From: Paenibacillus sp. FSL R5-0623
GTDB taxonomy: Bacteria; Bacillota; Bacilli; Paenibacillales; Paenibacillaceae
Reading direction: 5' to 3'
Assembly (NCBI RefSeq): GCF_037974265.1
Contig: NZ_CP150233.1
Location: forward strand, 1,302,001 to 1,366,000
Length of the DNA: 64,000 nt
Part shown: positions 17,307 to 26,072 of the stretch, piece after piece
Position numbering within the stretch: position 1 is the first letter of the stretch
How the letters are laid out: each line of letters starts with the position of its first letter
Translations under genes and position numbers: made by a program
Notes under the pieces: generated by a model
What the model was told of the DNA's origin: nothing
The model's database searches: none
The model's input: the letters and a program-made list of their open reading frames with translations, nothing else

Positions 17307-19607
17307 TTATCCAATACATTCCTCGTCATCATCATCAGGGGAATCGGCGGAGCTGTTGGGACGGTGCAATTTACGGTATTGCCCTGGGGTATAACCCGTC
17401 TCTTTTTTGAATTTGCGGATGAAGTTTGGTGTATCCAGGTAACCGACACGCGTGATGATATCTTTTAACGGATCGGTTGTATGCAACAGTAGTCGAATGA
17501 CCTCATCCATCCGTTTCTGCCAGATATATTGGGTAAAGTTCATGCCGATCTTTTCTTTGAAAGAACGACTGAAATAGGATGAAGAGATCGTGAATTTCGA
17601 TGAAATCGTACCCAGACTGAGATCATAATCAGAGAAATTGGCATCGATATACGCAACGATTTCATCCATAAGAGAGCTTTCTTCCGTCTCACTCTTCGCC
17701 TCGACATGGGCGCAGATTTCGGCGGCCAGGCCTGTCAGTTTTTTCTCCAAATCCTCCAACGAGTCGTAGGAAGTGATCCTTGGAAGTTGATCAACCACAT
17801 GATGTATTCCAAGCTCCGAAGCGGTTTTGAGCATTGTATTCAGAATATCAAAGCAGATGCAACGCAGCAACGGTACAGATGGCATTTCGGATTTTAGGGT
17901 ATTCAACGCAGTTGACACCATCTGAACCGCCACATCATAGCTGCCTTGTTTCAAGCTCTGAACCAGCTTCAACAATACATCCTTGGGGACCCAGAAGGAA
18001 GAATCCTGTATACCTGAACCGGAAAGGTCGTTAAAGTATGTACTGCTTCCCTGTCCATGCAGCATCGATGCTTCCAGAGCGGTCGAGGCCTCGATGTAGG
18101 ACTGATTCAGCTGTTTCGGATAAGTGTACTGATTGCCTATCCCGATTGCGGGCGCGACACCGGTGTGATCTGTCACCATCCATTGCAGTTTTTCAACAAT
18201 AGGCTCCATACGGGCATTTAAGCTACCTTCATGCTCTATTTCGGCATCAAATCCTATGATAAGGGCTAATTGGTCTGCCTGTGGCTGCTCCACGCCGTAA
18301 GCATAAGCGGACAACTCCGGCAGCTCCACATCGTTCATCAGCTGCATGACAGTAGGTTGCTCGGGGTTATCACCGTTAGGAAAAGCATGCATTTCCCAGC
18401 CCATGATCATGACAAAATAATGGGATCGGTTAAAGCGTATGCCAAGCTTATCCGTAAACTCAGAGGGGAAATCTCCGGTGTGACCATGCTTCAGTAACAT
18501 GAGTAAAATGTGATTGCGAGCATAGGGCTCCTGAAGATCTACGCGCTGACTATAATCATGCAATGTTTTCTTGATCCATTCCAGCTCGTTGGTGGTGGAG
18601 GATGGATCAGGATCATTCTTTAACCGAATGAACTCCATTAAGTCTGAAATCGGATGATACTGTCTTCGGGCCAACATAATGGCGAGGAACGTGCCCATCA
18701 CCACCATGAAGGAGAAAACGAGAACAACAAAGGTGCGAATATGAACGATTCGGCTAAAAAATTGGTTGCTAGGCATAGCGGTCACATAAGTCCAACCCGC
18801 ATCCGATTTAACGGATACAACCGAATGGGGTTCTTGATTTAAGGAGATGCTGTGCGTCCCGGGTTCAAGAGCGAACAGAGCGTTAACTTCCTGCTCGGAT
18901 ATGATTTCTCCCTTGTAATTGGCTGCCAGTACTTGCCCGTAATTATCGAAAATATACGTCATCCCGTGATAGTCACTGAGGATGGAATCAATTAAGCCTG
19001 TCAGATTGGACTCGTGAATCAGGTACATGACGGTTCCATGGGCGGGCGTATTGTTAGGTGCAATCGGTACAAGATAGGCCAACATGGAATTGGGTATTCT
19101 GGTTCCTTGGACGACCTGCTCCGCTGGACGTATCGTGGGGGACTGCACGTTATTCAAATCCCGGATCATGTCTGTTTTGTTCCACGTAGTAAATTTGTAG
19201 CGGCCAGTGAATACATCCAGATTCTCAGAACCTTGAGAAGAATAGATGTTATCATCTCCGCGGAAGAACAGGAATAACTCATTGATAATGGAACTTGTGG
19301 CTTTGTATTTGACCAATGCACCGATCGATTCCCGGCTATAGTACGGATGGTGGGTCCAATACCGCGTTAACTGCTCATCGTACGCGATGCGAAAAGCGAT
19401 GTCCTGTAATTCCTTCATGCGATCATCGATGACCGTTTTGGCTTGAGTGAGCTGATTGACATTGGTCTGTTCAATCTCTGAACGGAGCGTGTCCACAGCG
19501 TTGTGATAAATAATGATGGTTAAAATAACAAGAGGGATGAGGAAAATGGAGATATAGGATAGTGTGTACTTAAGCAGAAGCTTGGACTTGAAGTGATTCC
19601 ATTTCAT
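17307..19607 (-). CDS. Membrane-anchored AraC-family sensor regulator (766 aa)
   Basis: A first transmembrane helix at about 13-33 is followed by a roughly 260-residue extracytoplasmic sensor of the double-Cache type. A second helix at about 297-317 and a cytoplasmic linker come next. The C-terminal AraC DNA-binding domain with two HTH motifs is at about 650-745 (SLGTISSKFTISSSYFSRSFKEKIG and VGYLDTPNFIRKFKKETG). Such one-protein sensors are common next to LplABC-type importers in Paenibacillus and activate them on sensing an extracellular glycan. It is convergent with the fucosidase/GH18 operon. An acidic tail (DDDDEE) ends the protein. Confidence 0.88.
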   Translation of the reverse strand: MKWNHFKSKLLLKYTLSYISIFLIPLVILTIIIYHNAVDTLRSEIEQTNVNQLTQAKTVIDDRMKELQDIAFRIAYDEQLTRYWTHHPYYSRESIGALVKYKATSSIINELFLFFRGDDNIYSSQGSENLDVFTGRYKFTTWNKTDMIRDLNNVQSPTIRPAEQVVQGTRIPNSMLAYLVPIAPNNTPAHGTVMYLIHESNLTGLIDSILSDYHGMTYIFDNYGQVLAANYKGEIISEQEVNALFALEPGTHSISLNQEPHSVVSVKSDAGWTYVTAMPSNQFFSRIVHIRTFVVLVFSFMVVMGTFLAIMLARRQYHPISDLMEFIRLKNDPDPSSTTNELEWIKKTLHDYSQRVDLQEPYARNHILLMLLKHGHTGDFPSEFTDKLGIRFNRSHYFVMIMGWEMHAFPNGDNPEQPTVMQLMNDVELPELSAYAYGVEQPQADQLALIIGFDAEIEHEGSLNARMEPIVEKLQWMVTDHTGVAPAIGIGNQYTYPKQLNQSYIEASTALEASMLHGQGSSTYFNDLSGSGIQDSSFWVPKDVLLKLVQSLKQGSYDVAVQMVSTALNTLKSEMPSVPLLRCICFDILNTMLKTASELGIHHVVDQLPRITSYDSLEDLEKKLTGLAAEICAHVEAKSETEESSLMDEIVAYIDANFSDYDLSLGTISSKFTISSSYFSRSFKEKIGMNFTQYIWQKRMDEVIRLLLHTTDPLKDIITRVGYLDTPNFIRKFKKETGYTPGQYRKLHRPNSSADSPDDDDEECIG

Positions 19608-19924
19608 ATCTGCAACCTCCCGTTTTTCTTTCGTGCTGCAGCGATAGCGCTCTCATATGGGCAGTGAAGGTATTGCCAAGATGAGAGCTGCTGGGGTGTT
19701 CCTTCTAAAAATACTAGGAGAACTTCTCTAATAAAGCAATGGTTCTTTTATAAATTCCAGTGCAATCCGTTAGAAAGATATAGCTATAGCAAAATCCCCT
19801 CAAAGTTCACTCATTTCCTTATGCTACCACACAAGGTTTTTCAAAGAGTATCTACTTTAAGGGGATATATTTGAGCTGATCATATATTATATTTTCTAAT
19901 TATTGAGTATAGGAGTTAAAACGA
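19608..19924. other. Upstream region of the sensor-regulator gene and tail of the GH43 gene
   Basis: This 317-bp AT-rich region separates two minus-strand genes, the GH43 gene (its stop is at 19925) and the sensor regulator. No terminator with a clear stem and U-run was found for the GH43 gene. No gene is supported. The promoter of the sensor regulator should lie at its left part. Confidence 0.35.
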
Positions 19925-21442
19925 CTATTCTTCCAGAGGTTCATAGTCAAACCAATCGTAACTTGCAGGCGTACACTCCCCCGATGGAGCATAAGCGTAC
20001 ATGGCGATCATCACACCTGTGAAACCACTTGCCACTTCGGTAGATAACAGATGTGTTTCCCCTGAACCTACTTCGATAGCATCGGATGAGCCTTGCTGGT
20101 AGAGGAACGTGAAGTGATTACGGTCAGCCTTGATTTGTAATACAACCGGCCCCTTGTCACAGTCAAGCACCTGTTCGGTTCGCATAGAGCCGACGGTTCG
20201 TCGCAATACGATTTTCTTCTGACCGTCAATCCGAGTTACAGCCAAATCATAATGATATTTATGATTCATAAATACCGTTAATCCAGCTTCCTCACCGCTC
20301 GCATTTGGCTCATAATACAGCTCGGTGGCCGTATTGCATAAGAAATGGCTTAATCGACGCCCGACAAAGGCAGGATTTTGTCCATCATCGAGTGAAACCG
20401 AATGACCACGAAGGATGAGCTGCCCGGGATTCTCAGTGAGCGTCCAACTATCCGGAGCCGGGTTCCGCAAGAAGATCCAGTTCATGTCCAATGTTGGTTC
20501 GTCAAAATGATCCCGGATAGCCTGAGGTGACCAAGGGTGCTCAGGCAACGAAGGTCTGGATATCTCCGGCTCAATATGTCCGTCCACACCGATCATTGGC
20601 CAACCGTCATCCGTCCAAGTGACAGGTGCCAGGAAGGTCTCGCGTCCCAGATGGTGCCGCATCGGATAACCTGCTGGACGAAGGCCCAGACATACGGCCC
20701 ACCAGCTTCCATCCTGGATCTGGACAAGGTCTGCATGACCGGTTGCATGGATACTGGATTTCATGCTTCGATTGGACATAATCGGATTATGAGGACAAGG
20801 ATCAAAGGGTCCGTATGGATCTGTACTCCGAGCAATGGTCTCCATATGACCATACTCGGTTCCACCTTCGGCGATCATCAAATAGTAGAAGTCGTTTATT
20901 TTGTACAGGTGGGGGGCTTCGGGGGCTGCTCCTCCGGTTCCGTTCCAGATCAATCGGCTATTGGTTAGTTTGGTTCCTGTCTTGATGTCTATCTCACACT
21001 GATAGATGCCCTCGCCTTCATTTCCATTACAGGCCGTTTGGAAATACACACGACCATCTTCGTCAAATAGAAAAGAGGGATCTATACCATCTTGATCAAC
21101 AAAGATGGGAGCAGACCATGGCCCTTCGGGTTGGGTGCTGCGTACATATAGATTTCCACCGCCGCTGACATTGGTTGTTGTCATATAGAACCAGCCATCA
21201 TGATACCTGAGTGTTGGGGCATAAATGCCGCCAGAGCTGCCTGCATTTGCTAGAGGAAGTTGTTCTGGGGTAGTAAGGACATGGCCGATCTGTCGCCAGT
21301 TTACAAGGTCTTTGCTGTGGAAGATGGGCACACCAGGGAAATATTCAAAGGTACTGGTTACCAGGTAATAGTCTTCATCTACACGGCAGATACTCGGATC
21401 TGGATAAAACCCAGGAATCACCGGATTGGTATATTTCATCAT
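19925..21442 (-). CDS. GH43 beta-xylosidase / arabinofuranosidase-type glycosidase
   Basis: The 505-residue protein has a five-bladed propeller catalytic domain followed by a beta-sandwich C-terminal domain of about 190 residues, as in XynB-type GH43 enzymes. Catalytic landmarks are Asp15 in YPDPS, the second Asp in GIDPSFLF (near 130) and the acid Glu in GGAAPEAPHLYK (near 175). No signal peptide is visible, so it should act on imported xylo- or arabinoxylo-oligosaccharides. GGAG precedes the ATG. It is divergent from an AraC-type regulator with 170 bp between starts, which is its likely activator. Confidence 0.9.
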   Translation of the reverse strand: MMKYTNPVIPGFYPDPSICRVDEDYYLVTSTFEYFPGVPIFHSKDLVNWRQIGHVLTTPEQLPLANAGSSGGIYAPTLRYHDGWFYMTTTNVSGGGNLYVRSTQPEGPWSAPIFVDQDGIDPSFLFDEDGRVYFQTACNGNEGEGIYQCEIDIKTGTKLTNSRLIWNGTGGAAPEAPHLYKINDFYYLMIAEGGTEYGHMETIARSTDPYGPFDPCPHNPIMSNRSMKSSIHATGHADLVQIQDGSWWAVCLGLRPAGYPMRHHLGRETFLAPVTWTDDGWPMIGVDGHIEPEISRPSLPEHPWSPQAIRDHFDEPTLDMNWIFLRNPAPDSWTLTENPGQLILRGHSVSLDDGQNPAFVGRRLSHFLCNTATELYYEPNASGEEAGLTVFMNHKYHYDLAVTRIDGQKKIVLRRTVGSMRTEQVLDCDKGPVVLQIKADRNHFTFLYQQGSSDAIEVGSGETHLLSTEVASGFTGVMIAMYAYAPSGECTPASYDWFDYEPLEE

Positions 21443-21610
21443 GTTATGCTCCTATTCATTTCGAGAGTTTAGTACGAATCTGGACACATTGAAAATCCCT
21501 GCTACAAGGCGAATTATAACGCCTTTAAGTATATTGCACCTTGATTTTTCGGTCCTGGAATAGCATGATATAGACATTCAACCCAACAATGTTCGTGGAG
21601 GGGAATGCTT

Positions 21611-22477
21611 TTGAGTAATGCATATTTGAGATGGTTTACTTCAGATCATCAACAATTTCCGTTTTTTATTCAGTACGGTGGACATGTTGAGGACATGGAG
21701 CTTCATAATCATATGGACTTTACGGAACTTGTCATTGTTCTGAGTGGTCATGCAACCCATGTGGTGAACACCGAGGAATTTTTTATTAAAAAAGGGAACG
21801 TATTTGTGATTAATGGCGACACTCATCATGCGTATAAAGACCCTCATGATTTTAGGATCTGTAACATTATGTTCAGTCCCGAGATGCTTGCTTTGGCTGG
21901 GCCCGATCTGAGAAAATCTAACGGCTTCCAGGCGCTGTTTGTTTTGGAACCGTTTTATCGTAATATTCACTCCTTTCCGAGTAAACTTTCGTTATCCATT
22001 TCCAGTCTGGAGTATGTAGAATCACTGATATCGTTCATGATTGAGGAGTATCAGAGTAAACAGCAAGGGTATCAGACGATGTTGATCTCACGTCTTACGG
22101 AGATGGTTGTTTATTTGTCGAGGCAATATGATACACAGGAGAAAGGAATCGAAGGTAATAATCTGATGCATCTGGCAAATGCCATTTCATTTATTGAAGA
22201 TCATTATCTGGAGCCACTGTCGCTGGAGGATATTGCGGGGAAGTCGAATATCTCAATAAGGCATCTGAATCGGATTTTTCGATCCTATTATCAGATGACC
22301 CCGATCTCTTATCTGCAAAAGTTGCGTCTGGAGAAGGCATGTCATTTGTTGAAAAACGGGAACTTGTCCATTACGGAAATTTCGTATGAATGCGGGTTTA
22401 ACGACAGTAATTATTTCACCCGCCAGTTTAAGAAAGCTTTTGGCGAATCTCCCAAAACATACAGGCAGACTCATTAA
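21611..22477 (+). CDS. AraC-family regulator with cupin-like sensor
   Basis: The 288-residue protein has an N-terminal cupin-like beta-barrel (HNHMDFTELVIVLSGHATH, about 30-110), which usually binds a sugar. A C-terminal AraC domain with two HTH motifs follows (LSLEDIAGKSNISIRHLNRIFRSYY and ITEISYECGFNDSNYFTRQFKKAFG, about 195-285). GGAGGGG at 21597-21603 gives correct spacing to the TTG at 21611; an ATG at 21605 in the same frame is too close. It is divergent from the GH43 xylosidase gene, which it probably controls. Confidence 0.88.
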   Translation: MSNAYLRWFTSDHQQFPFFIQYGGHVEDMELHNHMDFTELVIVLSGHATHVVNTEEFFIKKGNVFVINGDTHHAYKDPHDFRICNIMFSPEMLALAGPDLRKSNGFQALFVLEPFYRNIHSFPSKLSLSISSLEYVESLISFMIEEYQSKQQGYQTMLISRLTEMVVYLSRQYDTQEKGIEGNNLMHLANAISFIEDHYLEPLSLEDIAGKSNISIRHLNRIFRSYYQMTPISYLQKLRLEKACHLLKNGNLSITEISYECGFNDSNYFTRQFKKAFGESPKTYRQTH

Positions 22478-22485
22478 TACATGAC

Positions 22486-22536
22486 TGAATAAAAAAACCA
22501 AAACAGGGCCTCCTCATAGGGAGGTCCTGTCTGCTG
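22486..22536. terminator. Terminator between convergent genes
   Basis: ACAGGGCCTCC pairs with GGGAGGTCCTGT around a short loop. The flanking run of seven A residues gives a U-tract on the minus strand, so it ends the YdeI transcript; the AraC gene may use it too. Confidence 0.75.
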
Positions 22537-22556
22537 TCTCAGGGAAAAGGGGGAAT

Positions 22557-23126
22557 TCAATAGTTCAAGAGCCGTCCGTTGTCATGCCACTGACCGTACA
22601 TTTTATTTTCCTTTGTGTTGGTTATGAACTTATCCAATCTGCTCTGGAATAATGCTGGCTGATTCTTAACACTTTGGATCGTATCGATCCGAACGTTTTG
22701 ATACAGGACAGGGAAGGTCATGAAATTTGCATAAACCTGCTGGTCTTCTTTCAGCCTTTGTTCGATCACACCATCAATAATGAAAGCAGTCGGCTCCATA
22801 ACAGGAAGAACCTGTCTACCCTCGTCATGCATGAAGCCCAACTTTTCAAGTCGACGGACACGTTCCTTGTTCAATTCAGTCCATGAGCTGCGTTTACTCC
22901 TAGGAGATAATCTCTGTGCTAATTGAGTCTCGGATATTTTCTTTTTGACTCCATCGATCCAGCCAAAGCACAGCGACTCCTCAACCACGTCCAAATACAG
23001 CAGGGTGTTCGGTAATGGTTTTATGCTTATCATTACCCAGCAAGATTTCTCAACTTTTCCATGTGTCCGCAACCAATTTCTCAATTCATCCCTCGACGTC
23101 ACGGGGATACAATGTACATTTTCCAT
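22557..23126 (-). CDS. YdeI/OmpD-associated family protein
   Basis: The protein has about 189 residues. The region LRNWLRTHGKVEKSCWVMISIK, then VVEESLCFGWIDGVKKKI and LAQRLSPRSKRSSWTELNKERVRRLEKLG, is the conserved core of the YdeI-like family. The biochemical role of this family is not settled, though members are linked to bacteriocin or peptide tolerance. The C-terminal half is family-typical (QVYANFMTFP). The ATG at 23126 begins 12 bp after the DinB stop. A TTG at 23165 would overlap that gene, and neither start has a convincing ribosome binding site, so coupling to DinB translation is likely. Confidence 0.8.
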   Translation of the reverse strand: MENVHCIPVTSRDELRNWLRTHGKVEKSCWVMISIKPLPNTLLYLDVVEESLCFGWIDGVKKKISETQLAQRLSPRSKRSSWTELNKERVRRLEKLGFMHDEGRQVLPVMEPTAFIIDGVIEQRLKEDQQVYANFMTFPVLYQNVRIDTIQSVKNQPALFQSRLDKFITNTKENKMYGQWHDNGRLLNY

Positions 23127-23137
23127 TCGATTGTCAG

Positions 23138-23647
23138 CTATGCCTGAGCCGGTTCCTGATACCAAAAGAGTGAATAGTCATTCATGATGGAGGCATGCCC
23201 CAATTGACGAAGCATGGTAGAAATATTGCCTCGATGATAGGTTCCGTGGTTAACCACATGGATTACCATGTCCGATAAGCTGGTTTCACGAACTCCTGCA
23301 AATGGATTATCGAGTAGAATGGTTTGCTCCAGATTAGCTTGGCCTCGTAACCACTCACTGTATTGTGCCGACAGGTCGGTAAAACATTGGATGTACTCAT
23401 TCACAGAACCGTGAATTTCACTATTGAGTGGTATGCATGCTTGCAGTGCCTCGGGCATCCCGGTGCCAGTTAACACCAGATACCACATCTTATCCACTGT
23501 ATAGATATGGCTGAGTGCGTGAGCAATGGTTGGATATGAACTGTTCACTTCCTGACTCAGTACAGAAGAGGGCAGTTCCTTGATTCTGCCCAGGATCGTT
23601 TGGTTGGCCCATGCGTGGTAGTTATACATTTGTTCCGGATGATTCAT
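23138..23647 (-). CDS. DinB-family protein
   Basis: The 169-residue four-helix bundle has the three metal-binding histidines of the DinB/YfiT-like fold, in HALSHIY (about residue 47) and HVVNHGTYHRGN (about 130-140). Members are often thiol transferases or stress-linked enzymes; the substrate here is unknown. AAAGGAG lies 10 bases before the ATG. It is followed by the YdeI gene, with a terminator hairpin separating it from the WYL regulator upstream. Confidence 0.88.
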   Translation of the reverse strand: MNHPEQMYNYHAWANQTILGRIKELPSSVLSQEVNSSYPTIAHALSHIYTVDKMWYLVLTGTGMPEALQACIPLNSEIHGSVNEYIQCFTDLSAQYSEWLRGQANLEQTILLDNPFAGVRETSLSDMVIHVVNHGTYHRGNISTMLRQLGHASIMNDYSLFWYQEPAQA

Positions 23648-23704
23648 TGATGATCGTCTCCTTTAATTTGGCTATAGATTGGGTTAACTTACTGAGATGA
23701 TTAT

Positions 23705-23740
23705 AAAAAAAGAAGTATGACAACAGCGTGTCATACTTCT
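23705..23740 (-). terminator. Terminator at the end of the WYL regulator gene
   Basis: AGAAGTATGACA pairs with TGTCATACTTCT around a 6-base loop and is followed on the minus strand by seven U. The regulator stop codon lies inside the stem. It separates the regulator from DinB transcription at least partly. Confidence 0.85.
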
Positions 23741-24648
23741 TCATAGAGCTTAAGTGCGTTTCGCAGTTGTTCTTTCAGAATGTCTCGTAATTCAATCGGT
23801 TCAAGCACCTCAGCGCCACTGCCCAAACTAAGTAAGAACGACCATAACCACTTAGCTTGTAACGGCTGATGAACCGAGATACGCATCGTCATACTTCCAT
23901 CCTCGTGAAATTGCTTATCTGCCTGTTGAAAATGATCCATGGCTTCCGCGAGCGCTTCCGGGTTCACCCGAAATACCACATCACTTACCTGATCTTGCCA
24001 TGACGGATCTGACTCAACCGTCTCTTGGGGAAGCTCAAGGTGGGGTTGGAAGTGTTCCGATGTCAGTTGCACGTTCATCATCCGGGACAGTCGGAACTCG
24101 CGATAATCCTGCCGTGTCTGGCAAAATCCATATACATACCAATTACGATATTTAAAATGAAGTCTTACCGGTTCAAGATGGCGGGGTGTATGTTCATTTT
24201 TCGTATTGATGTAGTCAAAACGGACAACCTGATGATCGGTAATACCTTTACGCAGATGAGGAAGGGCGTCAGGTTCTGTTCGGCGAGTCTCCAGATCCAC
24301 CGACAGACTTGAGGTTTGATGCTCCGGTCCAATCGTTTGCAGACGTTCAATCGTGCCTTGTGCACGTGCATCTTCGAATACTGTGGATAGACTGCTCAGG
24401 ACCGTGATCAGGGAATCCACATCATAAGAACCGAGCAAGCTTTTATCCATCTTGTATCCGTCCATCATGCCGTAGCCGCCTTTGAGTCCCTGATGGGAGA
24501 CGACCGGGAAGCCAGCGGCACAGATTACATCAATATCCCGATAGATCGTTCTTGGGGACACCTGAAACTCTTCCGCCAAGGTGGAAGCAGACAATACTTC
24601 GTGGTTCAGCAGTTTGTATATGATTGAGATTAATCGCTCCAATTTCAA
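23731..24648 (-). CDS. YafY-type transcriptional regulator (HTH_11 + WYL domain)
   Basis: The protein has about 305 residues. An N-terminal DeoR-like winged helix has the classic LAEEFQVSPRTIYRDIDVICAAGFPV segment. A WYL domain follows (about 130-210, with LEPVRLHFKYRNWYVYGFC), and the protein ends in a WCX-like C-terminal extension with FLLSLGSGAEVLEP. WYL proteins sense small ligands or nucleic acids and often repress the genes beside them, here probably DinB and YdeI. I place the start at the TTG at 24648, giving the family-typical N-terminus MKLERL with GGGG 8 bases upstream; an ATG at 24681 would add 11 residues. Confidence 0.85.
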   Translation of the reverse strand: MKLERLISIIYKLLNHEVLSASTLAEEFQVSPRTIYRDIDVICAAGFPVVSHQGLKGGYGMMDGYKMDKSLLGSYDVDSLITVLSSLSTVFEDARAQGTIERLQTIGPEHQTSSLSVDLETRRTEPDALPHLRKGITDHQVVRFDYINTKNEHTPRHLEPVRLHFKYRNWYVYGFCQTRQDYREFRLSRMMNVQLTSEHFQPHLELPQETVESDPSWQDQVSDVVFRVNPEALAEAMDHFQQADKQFHEDGSMTMRISVHQPLQAKWLWSFLLSLGSGAEVLEPIELRDILKEQLRNALKLYEEV

Positions 24649-24706
24649 AAGGTATCCCCGCCCGTTATTCCATTTTATCATTACAGGCCATTATTATATC
24701 ACATGA

Positions 24707-24735
24707 AAAAAAGAGTGCTGGATAGCACCCTTTTG
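24707..24735 (-). terminator. Terminator of the ArsR-like regulator gene
   Basis: On the minus strand AGGGTGCT-ATCC-AGCACTCT is followed by seven U. It is 90 bp beyond the stop codon of the ArsR-like gene. Confidence 0.85.
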
Positions 24736-24823
24736 AAGAAACATGATTGTTGTTGTATTTGAACAGTTACGTTAGCAGATCGATCGAACTTAATTAATAT
24801 CGAGTGAATCGTCAGAGCCGGCT

Positions 24824-25741
24824 CTACTCTTCTTGCACGTTATAGAGAACCCGAGCGAGCAGATTCTGTCCATAGTTGCCGAAGTTTTTACCAAAGATCG
24901 TTAAACCCCGTTTGTTCAAAGGTCCGTCCGTAACCGCAATGCGGAAATGAATATCGCTTTTGTAATCCAGCCCAATCTGGTCCAACGTCACGTCCGAGAT
25001 GCGGCATCCGTCGATATAGCTGCCTTCCTGTGTAATCCGGATCAGCTTCAGCATGCCGTACTGATTCAAGTGCGGAGGCCACCATTCCGGGTTGAAGGTA
25101 CCGCGTGTATTGCCAAAATCGCCCGGACTTGTCCAGCAGCCAATCTCAATACCGTTGACATAGAAATAAATATCCGAAGGGTAATTGTCACAAAAGCCAG
25201 GGGCCTCCGATCCCAGTTCCATCGACAATTGAATTTCGCTAAAGGACTGATTAGGTTTGAGATAGTTGGGAATCCGATACTCGAGATAACCTTCAGCCAG
25301 CCAGATCATCTCCGCATCAATTCGCAGTGGATCAGCAAAGTAACGCGGATCATCGAACTCTCCAACAATGCTGTCCCGGGTAGCGAGACCACATGTAGGT
25401 GCAGCCTGATAATCGCTGTAATGACCGACCTGAATTTCCACTTCATAACGATTGTTAATCTCCTGTGAACGCAGATCAACCATCAATTTTTCCTCATTAA
25501 GATAACATATCTTCTGAATTCCATGTTTGCCAACCGCGGTGTTGATCTCGATCAATCCGCTCTCTTCAAGTTTCTTGATATGCATTGTGATAGCGCCATT
25601 GCTCAGTCCCAGCTTGGTTGCAAGATCATTGAGATTAAGACTTTGGTTCTTGGCCAGCAGCTCGATGATCTGAATCCGGATTTCCGAACTGAGCGCTTTG
25701 AAGATATTCACACCCGACATCAGATCTTTAATATAAATCAT
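24824..25741 (-). CDS. ArsR-type winged-helix regulator with large C-terminal domain
   Basis: The 305-residue protein has an N-terminal ArsR-like winged helix (about 8-75: IFKALSSEIRIQIIELLAKN, LNDLATKLGLSNGAITMHIKKLEESGLI). About 225 further residues contain strands rich in aromatic residues (EMIWLAEGYLEYRIPNYL, YPSDIYFYVNGIEIGCWTSPGDFGNTRGTF). ArsR regulators are normally near 100 residues, so the extra part is probably a ligand-sensing beta-domain. The ATG at 25741 is supported by AAAGGA 9 bases upstream. It is divergent from the arabinanase operon, and sugar sensing for that operon is the natural inference. No AraR gene is seen here. Confidence 0.8.
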   Translation of the reverse strand: MIYIKDLMSGVNIFKALSSEIRIQIIELLAKNQSLNLNDLATKLGLSNGAITMHIKKLEESGLIEINTAVGKHGIQKICYLNEEKLMVDLRSQEINNRYEVEIQVGHYSDYQAAPTCGLATRDSIVGEFDDPRYFADPLRIDAEMIWLAEGYLEYRIPNYLKPNQSFSEIQLSMELGSEAPGFCDNYPSDIYFYVNGIEIGCWTSPGDFGNTRGTFNPEWWPPHLNQYGMLKLIRITQEGSYIDGCRISDVTLDQIGLDYKSDIHFRIAVTDGPLNKRGLTIFGKNFGNYGQNLLARVLYNVQEE

Positions 25742-25970
25742 AGGTGGATTTCCTTTCCCCGTTCTGAACAAAGTCTTCGACACAGACGTTTGCACATTTA
25801 TATGTTTTATTTCAGATAATTATAAATCATTCCCTCATGGAAGGGAAGGGTGGAGAAATAGAAGCCAAAACCCTTGTATATAGCGCAAATACGAAAATAT
25901 AATCTATATTTTGTTCACTATTCCGGTTAAAATAAGTGTTAATCAGTTCACATATATTTGAAATATACCA

Positions 25971-25999
25971 TTGAAATGTAATGTAACCGCTTTTATAAT
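25971..25999 (+). promoter_or_regulatory. SigA promoter of the arabinan operon with overlapping cre-like site
   Basis: TTGAAA (25971-25976), a 17-base spacer and TATAAT (25994-25999) form a good SigA promoter 74 bp before the arabinanase start. The spacer and -10 also carry ATGTAACCGCTTTTAT (25981-25996), a near match to the CcpA consensus with two mismatches, so CcpA would block polymerase binding. Confidence 0.65.
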
Positions 26000-26072
26000 C
26001 CTATTATACCTAAATTGATTCATTACTTCATGAACCTAATTAACCATTTGATCAGGAAAGGTGGAGTTTGGT

